NCBI GenBank assembly: GCA_040881985.1
Contig: JBBECE010000033.1
Coordinates: 14,388-78,387 of the forward strand
Reading direction: 5' to 3'
Length of the DNA stretch: 64,000 bases
Source: JBBECE01 sp040881985
GTDB lineage: Bacteria; Pseudomonadota; Alphaproteobacteria; Rhizobiales; Devosiaceae
Below the pieces are notes generated by a model. The model did not search any database and had not been told where the DNA came from. It saw nothing but the letters and a program-made list of their open reading frames with translations. The translations under genes were made by a program, and so were the position numbers. Of this stretch, positions 35,107 to 43,695 are shown in pieces. Every line of letters begins with the position of its first letter. The first letter of the stretch is position 1.

Positions 35107-36284
35107 CCAATGCGTTCCGCATCAAGGATCTGAGGGTTTCCGTCGTCTCCGACGCGCAGAAGGGCGGCGACTATTTCCAACAGGGCGGCGCGGCGCACTG
35201 GCTGGTCGACGGTCTCATCGCCAACCCGATGTCGGGCTATGAGAAATACCGTGAGAAGCGCTCGAGCTGGGGCATCAACGTGCTCGGCTCGATCGTCGTC
35301 GAACTAGTGACCGAGGATCGCACGACGGGCATCGCCACCGGCAGCGGCGGTGCCCCCGCGGCCTGGCTGATCAAGAACCATCTTTCCCGCTTCATCGTCG
35401 GCGAAGACGCGCGGAACATCAACCGCATCTGGGACCAACTGTACCGCGCCTGCCTGCCTTATGGCCGCAAGGGCCTGCCGATGATGGCGATCAGCGCCGT
35501 CGATCTGGCGCTCTGGGACCTTATGGGCAAGGTTCGCATGGAGCCGGTTTACAATCTCATCGGCGGGCTGAGCCGCGACGAAATAGGTTTCTACTGTACC
35601 GGCCCCGACGCCGGAGCCATCAAGTCGCTCGGCTTCTGGGGCGCCAAAGTGCCGCTCCCGCACAGCCATTTCGATGGCGAAGCGGGCCTGGAGAAGAACG
35701 TCGCCTTCCTGCGCCATCAGCGCGAGCTGGTTGGCCCCGGCTTTCCGCTGATGGTCGATTGCTACATGTCGCTGACCGTCCCCTACGCCATTCGCCTCGC
35801 CGCAACCTGCCGTCCGCTCGACATCTATTGGTGGGAAGAAGTGCTGCAGCCCGACGACATCGAGGGTTTCCGGCTGCTGAAGCAAGCCCACCCCGATCTT
35901 AAATGGACCGCCGGCGAACACGAATATTCGCGCTTCGGCTTCCGCCGCCTGATCGAGGAGCGCACCCTCGACATCGTGCAACCCGACGTCATGTGGGTCG
36001 GCGGCCTGACCGAGTTGCTGCGCATCGCCGCCCACGCCTCGGCTTACGACATTCCGGTGATCCCGCACGGCAGCGGACCCTATTCCTACCATTTCATCGC
36101 CAGCCAGACCGGCACGGCATTTTGCGAATATGTCGCCGCCAGTGCCGATGGCCGTTCGATCCTTCCCATGTTCGGCGGCTTGCTCGCTGGCGAGGATTTG
36201 CCGGTCAACGGCAAGCTCAAGGTGTCCAGCGCCCCGGGCTTCGGCATGACACTCGCCGATCGCAGCCGGCTCGAGCAGGCTTAG
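35103..36284 (+). CDS. L-rhamnonate dehydratase-like enolase-superfamily enzyme
   Basis: A 393-residue protein starting at a GTG that overlaps the rhaM stop. It follows the RhmD pattern: GGAAHWLVDGLIANPMSGYE, SSWGINVLGSIVVELVTED, LKWTAGEHEYSRFGF and PHGSGPYSYHF. Metal ligands are Asp in LMVDCYMS, Glu in WWEEVLQ and Glu in AGEHEY. The His-Asp dyad is from IVQPDVMWVGG and VIPHGSG. It should convert L-rhamnonate to 2-keto-3-deoxy-L-rhamnonate. It is the last gene of the forward operon, and the 371-bp repeat begins 9 bp after its stop. Confidence 0.9.
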   Translation: MTNAFRIKDLRVSVVSDAQKGGDYFQQGGAAHWLVDGLIANPMSGYEKYREKRSSWGINVLGSIVVELVTEDRTTGIATGSGGAPAAWLIKNHLSRFIVGEDARNINRIWDQLYRACLPYGRKGLPMMAISAVDLALWDLMGKVRMEPVYNLIGGLSRDEIGFYCTGPDAGAIKSLGFWGAKVPLPHSHFDGEAGLEKNVAFLRHQRELVGPGFPLMVDCYMSLTVPYAIRLAATCRPLDIYWWEEVLQPDDIEGFRLLKQAHPDLKWTAGEHEYSRFGFRRLIEERTLDIVQPDVMWVGGLTELLRIAAHASAYDIPVIPHGSGPYSYHFIASQTGTAFCEYVAASADGRSILPMFGGLLAGEDLPVNGKLKVSSAPGFGMTLADRSRLEQA

Positions 36285-36293
36285 CCGCAGCCG

Positions 36294-36664
36294 GATTCGA
36301 ACTCGCGGGACGGTTCCTTCGAAAACCGTTCACAGCATCATGACCCATTCGCTTGCGCGCGAGTGGGCGCGCCATAAGGCTCCAGCCTCACCGACGCTCG
36401 AGCAAACGAAAGCCGCACCGAACTTTCGTCGTCGAGGTGAAGGAACACGGCCGGCCCATCCCGTTCGTTGGAGAACCACACCGATCGCGAAAAGCATTCG
36501 AAAACAAAGCCAGCCTCGTGGCACCGGTGATACCAACGCATCCCAAGGCCTAAAACGTCGCGGGTAGCATGATGGGTCTGAAAACAGGAGTAGTACAACT
36601 ATTTGTTAATACACAGTAATTGGGATAAACTGGCGGTGGTTGTAGTCCGCCGCGAACCCGTCTC
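36294..36664. repeat. 371-bp direct repeat, copy 1
   Basis: Aligned without gaps to 45923-46293 at an offset of 9629 bp, with four mismatches noticed (about 99% identity). It opens with GATTCGAACTCGCGGGACGG, and its next bases form the reverse-strand stem ACGGTT / AACCGT around TTCGAAGG. This resembles a degenerate tRNA anticodon arm followed by a T-loop. An 86-codon reverse frame lies within it (36338-36598). The right end abuts a relic of a secreted-protein gene. Confidence 0.92.
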
Positions 36665-36925
36665 CAAAGCCGCAGGGGTGGCCGATAGCTTCCTTCCAAT
36701 TGTCGTGCCAATCGACCTCAATTGCGCGGGTCGAGCTGCAGCAATCGGCACGCCGCCGCAAACCAAGCCGCATTTCCAGAGCCATTCCGAGACAGAAGCG
36801 CTCCTGATAGCAGCGCTAGGGGTAAGAGGGCAGGTCCTGCGCCCGGTTCCGGTGACAAGCCCGAGGCCGAGTGCGGATCTGCCCCCGACGCTTGCCAGAC
36901 GAAGAAGGTTCGCTCGGCTAGTCAT
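36665..36925 (-). pseudogene. Relic of a small secreted-protein gene (paralogue of 46405-46848)
   Basis: The reverse strand reads QDLPSYP, stop, RCYQERFCLGMALEMRLGLR, RRADCCSSTRAIEVDWHDNW and KEAIG. It parallels QDVPSRPERFYHERFCAGLD and ADCISPTHAIEVDWHDKWKE of the intact gene at 46405-46848. It has an in-frame TAG at 36816-36818, a shifted signal-peptide segment starting at 36925, and loses similarity near 36680, next to the repeat edge. It is a truncated pseudogene. Confidence 0.75.
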
Positions 36926-37030
36926 CGCCTGTTGGCGCTAAGTCAATATCGTCGAAGTGTTAGTTTCCGAAGAAACCGCCCTCACAATCGCGCTTGCCAC
37001 TAAGTCGATCGGCGCTCCAATAGGAAGCGT

Positions 37031-38026
37031 TCAGACGGTTTGCCTGTCAGAGCGCGGAAGGTCCTCAGCGAGCAATCTGATCAGCGCCAACACGGTGTCA
37101 ATCGTCGGCGTCGGGAGGCCGGTAAGCCGGCCCAGTTCCTGCACGGCTGTGATGAGCGCGTCGATCTCCATCGGCCGGCCGGCCTCCAGGTCCTGCAGCA
37201 TCGAGGTCTTGTGCGCCCCGACGGCCCCCGCTCCGGCTATCCGGCGGTCAACGTCGATGGGGAATTTTACGCCGAGTATCTCGGCGATCGCCTGCGCCTC
37301 GAGCATCATCGCCCGCGCGACGGCACGGGTGCCTGCGTCTTCGACGATCTCGGCCAGCGTGGCACGGGTGAGCGCCGAGATCGGATTGAAGGACAGGTTC
37401 CCCCAGAGCTTCACCCACAATTCTCCCCTAATATCTGCGCGTATTGGCGCCTGCAGGCCAGCGCGGATGAGTACTTCGGCGAGACTCGCGGCCCGGTCGG
37501 TCTTCAGTCCTGAAGGCTCGCCGAGGGTGAAGCGGATGCCATCGATATGCCGGATCACACCCGGCGCTTCCACCTCGGCCGCCGGATAGACGGCACAGCC
37601 GATGGCGCGTTCTGGCCCGATTGTCGACCAGATGCGCCCGCCCGGATCAACCGCCTCGATACGCGTGTTCGCAAGCGGGCCTGCAAGGCCGAAAAAATAC
37701 CACCAGGGCACGCCGTTCTGCATCGTGACGACGGCCGTCCGGGGACCCAGAAGCGGTTTGAGAGCGCCGAGCGCCGCGGGAACGGAATGTGCCTTCAGCG
37801 TCAACAAGACAAAATCTTGTTCGCCCAGTTCGCCAGCATCGGATACCGCCCGCACCCGATGGACTTTGTCCACCTTTTCGTCGATCAGGCGAAGGCCATG
37901 TTGTTGAACGGCCGCGAGATGTGGTCCGCGTGCCACGAGCGATAGATCGACCGCCTCAACCTCCGCCAACTTGCCAGCAAGATAGCCGCCAATCGCGCCG
38001 GCGCCGAAAACACAGACCCGCATCAC
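37031..38026 (-). CDS. Ketopantoate reductase family protein (PanE/ApbA-like)
   Basis: A 331-residue NADPH-dependent reductase. The N-terminal Rossmann motif is VCVFGAGAIGGYLAGKL. The catalytic Lys lies in ELWVKLWGNLSFNPISAL, with the C-terminal helical ketopantoate reductase domain beyond. The true PanE substrate is 2-dehydropantoate. Clustering with an acyl-CoA ligase and an FAH-family hydrolase suggests instead reduction of another 2-keto acid. Its start overlaps the ligase stop by 4 bases, so it is the last gene of the reverse-strand set. Confidence 0.85.
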   Translation of the reverse strand: MMRVCVFGAGAIGGYLAGKLAEVEAVDLSLVARGPHLAAVQQHGLRLIDEKVDKVHRVRAVSDAGELGEQDFVLLTLKAHSVPAALGALKPLLGPRTAVVTMQNGVPWWYFFGLAGPLANTRIEAVDPGGRIWSTIGPERAIGCAVYPAAEVEAPGVIRHIDGIRFTLGEPSGLKTDRAASLAEVLIRAGLQAPIRADIRGELWVKLWGNLSFNPISALTRATLAEIVEDAGTRAVARAMMLEAQAIAEILGVKFPIDVDRRIAGAGAVGAHKTSMLQDLEAGRPMEIDALITAVQELGRLTGLPTPTIDTVLALIRLLAEDLPRSDRQTV

Positions 38027-39552
38027 GCGAGTCCGAGCTTTTGGGCGAGCCCGATCCTTTGCAGCTTGCCGGTCGCGCCCTTCGGAATTTCCTCGAGGAT
38101 TAGCACCCGCCGCGGCACTTTGAAATCGGCCAGCCGCTCACCCGCGAAAGCCCTGATGCCGCGCTCGTCGGCCTTGGCGCCTTCGCGCAACACGACCGCG
38201 GCGGCCACTTCTTCACCGAGCTTGGCGTGCGGCATGGCGAAGGTCACTACTTGGGCAACCGCCGGATGATCCATCAGCACCTCGTCGACCTCGCGCGGCG
38301 AAATCTTCTCGCCGCCCCGGTTGATGATCTCCTTGCGGCGTCCAGTCACCCTGACATATCCCTGCTCGTCCATGACGCCCTGATCGCCGGTGTGGAACCA
38401 GCCATGCGCGAATGCGGTTTCGTTGGCCGCCGGATTATTCTCATAGCCTAGCGTTACGTTGGGCCCGCGAATCACGATCTCACCCTCGTCGCCAGCGCAG
38501 AGGAGGCGCCCGTCCTCCGCCATGATAGTGACCTCGGGCCCCGCAGCGATACCCACCGTGCCCGGCTTGCGCATTGCCGGCGGCAGCGGGTTCGACGACA
38601 TTTGATGGGCGGCCTCGGTCATGCCGTAGGATTCGATGACCGGACAGCCGAACGTCGCCTCAAGCTCTCCCATGACCTGCGGGGGCAGCGACGCCGAAGA
38701 CGAACGGATGAACCGCAGCGCCGCCGTCTTTAGGACGTCCTCATTGCGCGGCGCCCGGGCGAGGATCGCCTGATGCATGGTTGGCACGGCACTGTACCAG
38801 CTCGGCCTCATCTCCTTCAGCCAGCCAAAAAAGCTCAACGCATTGAAGCCCGGCGTACAGTAAACGCTGCCGCCCGCCTTGAGCGAGGACAACACCGCGG
38901 CCACCAGCCCGTGAATATGAAACAACGGCATGATGTTGAGGCACCGGTCGTCCGCCGTCAGCGCCAGCGCCGCGCCGATATGGCCCGCCGACGCGATCAA
39001 ATTGGCATGGCTAAGCGGCACGAGTTTCGGGCGCGACGTGGTGCCCGACGTGTGCAGCAAGAGCGCGGTGTGCGCCGGCGTGGGGGAGGTACGTTCGACC
39101 GGCGCACCGAGGGCCGCGCCCGCGATCGAAAATCCGCCGGCCGGCCCTGATGCGTCGGCGACGAGCCGCAGCACCGCGATCCCCAGCCGCGCCGCAATTT
39201 GAACCGCCGGGCCATCGTCATCCGGCGCGACGAGTAGCGCCTGCGCCCCAATGTCGCTGAGGTAGAACTCAAGCTCCTCGGCCCTGTAGCCCGGATTAAG
39301 CGGCGCTGTTGCAGCGGCAGCGCCAACTGCAACGAAGGCGGCTGCCATTTCCGGGCCGTTAGGCAAAACCATGGCGACGCGGTCGTCCGTCCCGATACCG
39401 AGTTCGCCCAGCCGTCCGACGGTCGCCTTCACCAGCGCTCGCAATTCCGCATGGGTCAGCGGCACTCGGCCTGGGGCGCCGATTGCCGGTGCATCGTCGG
39501 CGCCGGCGGCGATCCCCGCCAGCGTCAATATCGCGGGCGCGCCGTCAGACAA
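38023..39552 (-). CDS. Acyl-CoA synthetase, oxalate-CoA ligase-like
   Basis: A 509-residue AMP-forming ligase. The P-loop is LLHTSGTTSRPKLVPLSHAN. PLFHIHGLVAAVLSSLKAGG, ESYGMTEAAHQMSSNPLPP, GWFHTGDQG, KEIINRGGEKISPREVDEVL and IPKGATGKLQRIGLA follow. This set closely matches the oxalyl-CoA synthetase (AAE3) group. I used the TTG at 39552, which has GAGGTG just upstream and overlaps the FAH stop by 8 bases. An ATG at 39591 would overlap FAH by 47 bases. It activates a small carboxylic acid; oxalate is plausible but untested. Confidence 0.88.
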   Translation of the reverse strand: MSDGAPAILTLAGIAAGADDAPAIGAPGRVPLTHAELRALVKATVGRLGELGIGTDDRVAMVLPNGPEMAAAFVAVGAAAATAPLNPGYRAEELEFYLSDIGAQALLVAPDDDGPAVQIAARLGIAVLRLVADASGPAGGFSIAGAALGAPVERTSPTPAHTALLLHTSGTTSRPKLVPLSHANLIASAGHIGAALALTADDRCLNIMPLFHIHGLVAAVLSSLKAGGSVYCTPGFNALSFFGWLKEMRPSWYSAVPTMHQAILARAPRNEDVLKTAALRFIRSSSASLPPQVMGELEATFGCPVIESYGMTEAAHQMSSNPLPPAMRKPGTVGIAAGPEVTIMAEDGRLLCAGDEGEIVIRGPNVTLGYENNPAANETAFAHGWFHTGDQGVMDEQGYVRVTGRRKEIINRGGEKISPREVDEVLMDHPAVAQVVTFAMPHAKLGEEVAAAVVLREGAKADERGIRAFAGERLADFKVPRRVLILEEIPKGATGKLQRIGLAQKLGLA

Positions 39553-40249
39553 CGACCACCTCGAGATCGCCGACGCCGTCGATATGCCCATGCAGCCGGT
39601 CGCCCTTGTTCACCGGTCCAACCCCCGAGGGCGTGCCCGACATAATCAAGTCGCCCGGCGCCAGCGTGAACAGCCCGGAAAGGTGGCTGATGATCTCCGG
39701 TGCTTTCCAGATCATCTGGTTGAGATTGCCGGCCTGCCTGCGGTCGCCGTTGACCTCCAGCCAAATCTCGCCCGAGGCAGGGTGACCGATCCGGCTCGCC
39801 GGCACGAGCGCGCCGCAGGGGGCGGAGTGTTCGAACGCTTTGCCCACTTCCCAGGGCCGGCCCATGTCTTTGGCCTTGCCCTGCAGATCGCGGCGGGTCA
39901 TGTCGAGCCCCACAGCATAGCCGAAGACGCAGTCGAGCGCGCGGGTCACGGCGATATCGGCACCCCCGCTCTTCAGTGCCACCACCATTTCGATTTCGTG
40001 ATGGACGTCGGACGTGGCCGACGGGTAGGGGAACTCGCCCGAAAACGACAAATTGTCCGGATTCTTCTGAAAGAAGAACGGCGGCTCCTTGTCGGGGTCA
40101 TGACCCATCTCGACCGCGTGCGCCGCGTAGTTGCGCCCCACGCAATAGATGCGGTGCACCGGGAAGAGCTCGCCGGTGTTCCCCACCGACACGGCGACGA
40201 CGGGCGGGGGGTCGATGACAAAGCGGGGGGTCTGGACTGATCGGTTCAT
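39545..40249 (-). CDS. Fumarylacetoacetate hydrolase family protein (fumarylpyruvate hydrolase-like)
   Basis: A 234-residue C-C bond hydrolase. Family motifs: RIYCVGRNYAAHAVEMGHDP, PFFFQKNPDNL, DVHHEIEMVVAL (metal site), GYAVGLDMTRRDLQ and LAPGDLIMSGTPSGVGPV. It is close in layout to fumarylpyruvate hydrolases that split acylpyruvates into pyruvate plus an acid. Its ATG overlaps the permease stop (TAATG). It could act on a diketo acid from the organic-acid block or serve the neighbouring rhamnose block. A relic of a related gene lies at 44594-44945. Confidence 0.88.
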   Translation of the reverse strand: MNRSVQTPRFVIDPPPVVAVSVGNTGELFPVHRIYCVGRNYAAHAVEMGHDPDKEPPFFFQKNPDNLSFSGEFPYPSATSDVHHEIEMVVALKSGGADIAVTRALDCVFGYAVGLDMTRRDLQGKAKDMGRPWEVGKAFEHSAPCGALVPASRIGHPASGEIWLEVNGDRRQAGNLNQMIWKAPEIISHLSGLFTLAPGDLIMSGTPSGVGPVNKGDRLHGHIDGVGDLEVVVV

Positions 40250-41001
40250 TATCTTGCTCCAGCGTAGTACTGCACCCGGCGCTCGGCCCGCTCAATCAGC
40301 TCCGACACCAACATGGCGAAAGCGAACAGCATGATAGCGAGCGCCCAAAACTGGGTCATTCGGAAGTTGCGCGAGAAGGTCTCGAACAGGGCGCCGTAGC
40401 CGACGATCGACACCAATAACTGGCCGATGACGACGCCCTTGACGCCACGAATCAACCCGAGCCGGACGCCCGCCAGGATCTCCGGCAGGGCCGCCCAAAC
40501 GATCACCTTTGAATAGAGCGCGAGACGGGTGGCACCGTAGGATCGCGCCATTTCCAATAGCGATGGCGAGATGTGGCGCACGCCGGCGCGGGTGTCGAGA
40601 ACGACGATCCAGACCGAAAACAGGAACACCGAAGCGACGATCGTTAACTCCCCGAAACCGAAAAGGATCATCAGCACCGGCACCAGCGCCGAAAGCGGCG
40701 CGCTGGCGAAAATATTCACCCACATGCCCAGGAGATCGTCGGCGACGCGCATGCGCCCCATCAGAATACCCAGCGCAATGCCGGCGACGATCGAGATACC
40801 CATGCCGATAAAAAAAGCGCGCAATGTCGTTGCCGTCGCCGTCTGCCAGGATTGCGAACCGGTCAATTCCACCGCCGCCGCCAAAACGGCGCTGAACGGG
40901 GGCAGCAGGAACACAAGGTCCAACTGGCCAACCACCTCCCAGATGAGCGCCCAGACGATCAGGGACGCCATCATCGGCACACGAATTCCGAAGACCTTCA
41001 C
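40249..41001 (-). CDS. NitT/TauT-family ABC transporter permease
   Basis: A 250-residue membrane protein of the SsuC/TauC type with six hydrophobic segments. It carries the conserved loop EMARSYGATRLALYSKVIVW, PLSALVPVLMILFGFGELTI and a final GLIRGVKGVVIGQLLVSIVG. It is one of two permeases in the SBP-permease-ATPase-permease operon, placed 6 bp after the ATPase gene. Confidence 0.9.
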   Translation of the reverse strand: MKVFGIRVPMMASLIVWALIWEVVGQLDLVFLLPPFSAVLAAAVELTGSQSWQTATATTLRAFFIGMGISIVAGIALGILMGRMRVADDLLGMWVNIFASAPLSALVPVLMILFGFGELTIVASVFLFSVWIVVLDTRAGVRHISPSLLEMARSYGATRLALYSKVIVWAALPEILAGVRLGLIRGVKGVVIGQLLVSIVGYGALFETFSRNFRMTQFWALAIMLFAFAMLVSELIERAERRVQYYAGAR

Positions 41002-41007
41002 AATCGC

Positions 41008-41823
41008 TCACTCGACATATTGCTTTAGCCCCTGCCAAATCTCCTCGACCGTATCGAGGTAGTGCCGGTCGCGGCGGATATCTTCGGGATTGCCAGTGCG
41101 GTCGATACTCGGCTCGATGATTTGCGACACCCGACCCGGCCGCGGCGACAGGAGCACGATGCGGTCGGAGATGTAGACCGCTTCCTCGATCGAGTGGGTG
41201 ACGAAGATAAAGGTCTTGTTCTGCCGCTGACGCAACTCGATCAGGTCTTCCTGGAATTGCCGGCGGTTCTGCTCGTCGACCGCCGAGAAAGGCTCGTCGA
41301 GCAGCAGTACCTCGGCATCGACCGCCAGCGCCCGCGCCAGACCGACCCGCTGGCGCATTCCGCCCGAAAGCTCGTGGGGATATTTGTCCTCGAACCCGGT
41401 CAGCCCGACATCCCCGACATAGCGGCGGGCGATTTCCTCGCGTTCCGCTTTCGGCCGGCCGCGCAATTCAAGCCCGAACGCGACGTTGCGGATCACCGTT
41501 GCCCAGGGCAACAGCGCGAAGTCCTGAAAGACGAAGGCCCGTTCGGGCCCCGGCCCGGTCACCTGCCTTCCGCCGACCTCGACGGTGCCGGCGGTCGGGG
41601 TGAGCAGGCCCGCGATGATCTTCAGAAGCGTGGTCTTGCCGCAGCCGCTGGGACCCAAAAGGCTCGTCAACTTGCCGCGCGGGAAATCGAGATCGAGGTC
41701 CCGCAGCGCCTCGATGTCGGCCTCATAGACCATGCCGATGCCGCGCGTCGAGACGATCGCGTCTTCGGTCTTCGGGCCTTTCGTCGAGGCATTCATCGCG
41801 GCGGCGCGTTCGCCTGTTGCCAT
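41008..41823 (-). CDS. NitT/TauT-family ABC transporter ATP-binding protein
   Basis: A 271-residue ATPase from the ATG at 41823, one base after the stop of the first permease gene. It has Walker A LLGPSGCGKTTLLKIIAGLL, Q-loop VFQDFALLPWATV, signature LSGGMRQRVGLARAL, Walker B VLLLDEPFSAVD and His in FVTHSIEEAV. It belongs to the SsuB/TauB group. Upstream frame extension has no ribosome site and was ignored. Confidence 0.93.
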   Translation of the reverse strand: MATGERAAAMNASTKGPKTEDAIVSTRGIGMVYEADIEALRDLDLDFPRGKLTSLLGPSGCGKTTLLKIIAGLLTPTAGTVEVGGRQVTGPGPERAFVFQDFALLPWATVIRNVAFGLELRGRPKAEREEIARRYVGDVGLTGFEDKYPHELSGGMRQRVGLARALAVDAEVLLLDEPFSAVDEQNRRQFQEDLIELRQRQNKTFIFVTHSIEEAVYISDRIVLLSPRPGRVSQIIEPSIDRTGNPEDIRRDRHYLDTVEEIWQGLKQYVE

Positions 41824-41824
41824 T

Positions 41825-42652
41825 TCAGGCTCCTCGCTTTTCGGGTCGGAATACGCCGACCTCGAACCACTGGACGGCGAGCAGCGTGAAGGTCGATAGC
41901 GCGATGATCGAAACAATTGTCGCGTACATTTCCGCATAATGCGCGCGCGAGCGATAAAAGGTGATGAGATCGCCGATGCCTGTTGGCGTGATGAGTAATT
42001 CGGCCAGCACCACACCGACGAAGCCGGCGGCGATGCCGAGCCGGAGCCCCGCGAAGATCACCGGGCTCGCGTCGGGCAGCACGATCTTGAAGATCGCCTG
42101 TCGCCTGTTGCCGAGGAACGAGCGGCACATCGCCAGCAACGTCGCGTTGACGTTTTCGACGGCGCGGTAGGAATTAAGCACGATCACCGGCAGTGCCAGG
42201 ATGATCACCGCCAGCGTCTTCGCCGTCAGCCCGATGCCGTAGACGAAGGTCACGAGCGGAATGAGCGCCGCGACCGGGGCCGCCTGCAAGACAACGAAGA
42301 CCGGGATCAGCATCCATTCGGCGGGCTTCCACAGCCCGCAAAAGACACCGACGCTCACCCCGATCAGCGTCGAGAGCACGACGCCGAGCACCAATGGCTG
42401 CAGCGTCTGCACATAAGCTTGCGGTAGCTCTCCGCTCAGCAGCATCGAGGCCAGCGCAGTGACGGTTTCGGAGAAAGTGGGGAACGCAAAACTGATCGGA
42501 ACCCGGCCGGCGATTTCCCAGATCGCCGCGAAGATCACGAACGAGGCGACCCTGAGCGCTATTGGCCGGCCGCGCCGGCCGGCCGACTGATGTCGCGCCG
42601 GGGTGGGGGGCGCGAGGATATCGGTCTCGCGCCCGGCTTGTTCGGAAGTCAT
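41825..42652 (-). CDS. NitT/TauT-family ABC transporter permease
   Basis: A 275-residue permease with a 25-residue polar N-terminal tail and six hydrophobic segments. It has the family loop MCRSFLGNRRQAIFKIVLPD and GLRLGIAAGFVGVVLAELLI. It starts 12 bp after the binding-protein gene. It likely dimerises with the permease at 40249, giving an unusual two-permease NitT/TauT importer. Confidence 0.9.
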   Translation of the reverse strand: MTSEQAGRETDILAPPTPARHQSAGRRGRPIALRVASFVIFAAIWEIAGRVPISFAFPTFSETVTALASMLLSGELPQAYVQTLQPLVLGVVLSTLIGVSVGVFCGLWKPAEWMLIPVFVVLQAAPVAALIPLVTFVYGIGLTAKTLAVIILALPVIVLNSYRAVENVNATLLAMCRSFLGNRRQAIFKIVLPDASPVIFAGLRLGIAAGFVGVVLAELLITPTGIGDLITFYRSRAHYAEMYATIVSIIALSTFTLLAVQWFEVGVFRPEKRGA

Positions 42653-42664
42653 ACTTCGGTCGGC

Positions 42665-43657
42665 CTACATCGCGCCGATGTTGGCGAGCACCCGGTCGAC
42701 TGAGCTGAAGTCCCAGAAGTCGGCAACGTTCAGCGTTGCCGGGTCGCCCTGCAACTGGCCGGAAGCGGCGAAGAAGTCGAAGTCGTCCTGCACGGCGTCG
42801 GCCCCGCCGCCGTTCACCGCCAGCGCGCCGGCTTCGGCGGTTTCGGTGTAGTAGGCGAGGATTTCCGCGTCCGCCTCCGCGCCGAGGTCCGGCAACAGAT
42901 TGTAGGTGTTGCGGTACTCGACGGCGAGCGCGGGATTCTCGGTGATCGCCCGCGCCGTCGTCAAAAGCGCCTCGACAAGAGCGTCGACCGCCGCCGCGTT
43001 GGATGCAAGATACTCGGCCGTGGCGAAAAGCGCCTCGTCGGTTGCTTCGACATCCTCGATCGGCAGCACCATGAACCGGTCGTGCGCTTCCTCAAGCAGG
43101 ATCTGACGGTTGGCCGCGTCGACGATCGAGGCATTGATGGTGCCCTGCAGCAAGGCACCTCGCCGGACTTCGGAGCCCGGAACATAGCTGATCTCCGAGT
43201 AAGTAATGCCGTGACGCTTGGCCATCAGCATCATGATCGCCTCGGTGCCTGAGCCGCGGGCCTGCACGGCGATTGCCTGTCCGTCGAGATCCTCCCACGA
43301 GGAATACATTGCCTTGTTGACGACCGGGAAGAATCGGGCGTTGGAGATCTTGACGAACATGCGCACCGGCACGCCGGCTTCCTGAATCAGCGTATAGGGA
43401 GCGCCGATGCCGATGTCGGCCTGGCCACCGACGATCGCCTGGGCGGCGAGGTCTTCGTCATTGAGAATGATGAGTTCGATATCGGTGCCCGCCGCCTTGG
43501 CATGTTCGATGGCGGCGAGGGTGTGGATCGACTCGATGCCCGGCAGATCGCCAAGGGCGACCCTGACGGTTTGTGCTTGGACGGACGCGGCGCACAGCAC
43601 GCTTGCGGTAACCGAAAGCGCGCCGGCGACCAGAATTTTTGTTGATAGTTTGGTCAT
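42665..43657 (-). CDS. NitT/TauT-family substrate-binding protein (NMT1/SsuA-like)
   Basis: A 330-residue periplasmic protein with signal peptide MTKLSTKILVAGALSVTASV ending AASVQAQ. The mature protein follows the NMT1 pattern: VRVALGDLPGIESIHTLAAI, AAQAIVGGQADIGIGAPYTL and LDGQAIAVQARGSGTEAIMM. Members bind small anions, sulfonates, pyrimidines or aromatic acids. With an acid-CoA ligase downstream, a small carboxylate is likely. A good ribosome site (GGGAGGAA) precedes the ATG. Confidence 0.9.
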   Translation of the reverse strand: MTKLSTKILVAGALSVTASVLCAASVQAQTVRVALGDLPGIESIHTLAAIEHAKAAGTDIELIILNDEDLAAQAIVGGQADIGIGAPYTLIQEAGVPVRMFVKISNARFFPVVNKAMYSSWEDLDGQAIAVQARGSGTEAIMMLMAKRHGITYSEISYVPGSEVRRGALLQGTINASIVDAANRQILLEEAHDRFMVLPIEDVEATDEALFATAEYLASNAAAVDALVEALLTTARAITENPALAVEYRNTYNLLPDLGAEADAEILAYYTETAEAGALAVNGGGADAVQDDFDFFAASGQLQGDPATLNVADFWDFSSVDRVLANIGAM

Positions 43658-43677
43658 TAGTTCCTCCCTTGGTTTTC

Positions 43678-43695
43678 ACCAATGACTTGATTGGT
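43678..43695. promoter_or_regulatory. Candidate GntR operator between the SBP and GntR genes
   Basis: ACCAAT-GACTTG-ATTGGT is a perfect 6-bp inverted repeat with a 6-base spacer, 20 bases upstream of the SBP start codon and in the divergent gap to the GntR gene. TTGGTCAAG at about 43712 is a related half-site. Repression of the importer operon by GntR is inferred. Confidence 0.45.

Noticed and set aside
36294..36350. Possible intact tRNA gene on the reverse strand (anticodon-like stem and T-loop)
   Set aside because: The loop has 8 bases, T-stem pairs are mismatched, and no D-arm or acceptor stem can be built. Only a tRNA-like relic or attachment core is supported.
36599..36925. Reverse 108-codon frame starting MTSRANLLRL as a gene
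   Set aside because: It is the wrong frame of a decayed paralogue of the secreted protein at 46405. Only its first residues correspond to a former signal-peptide region.
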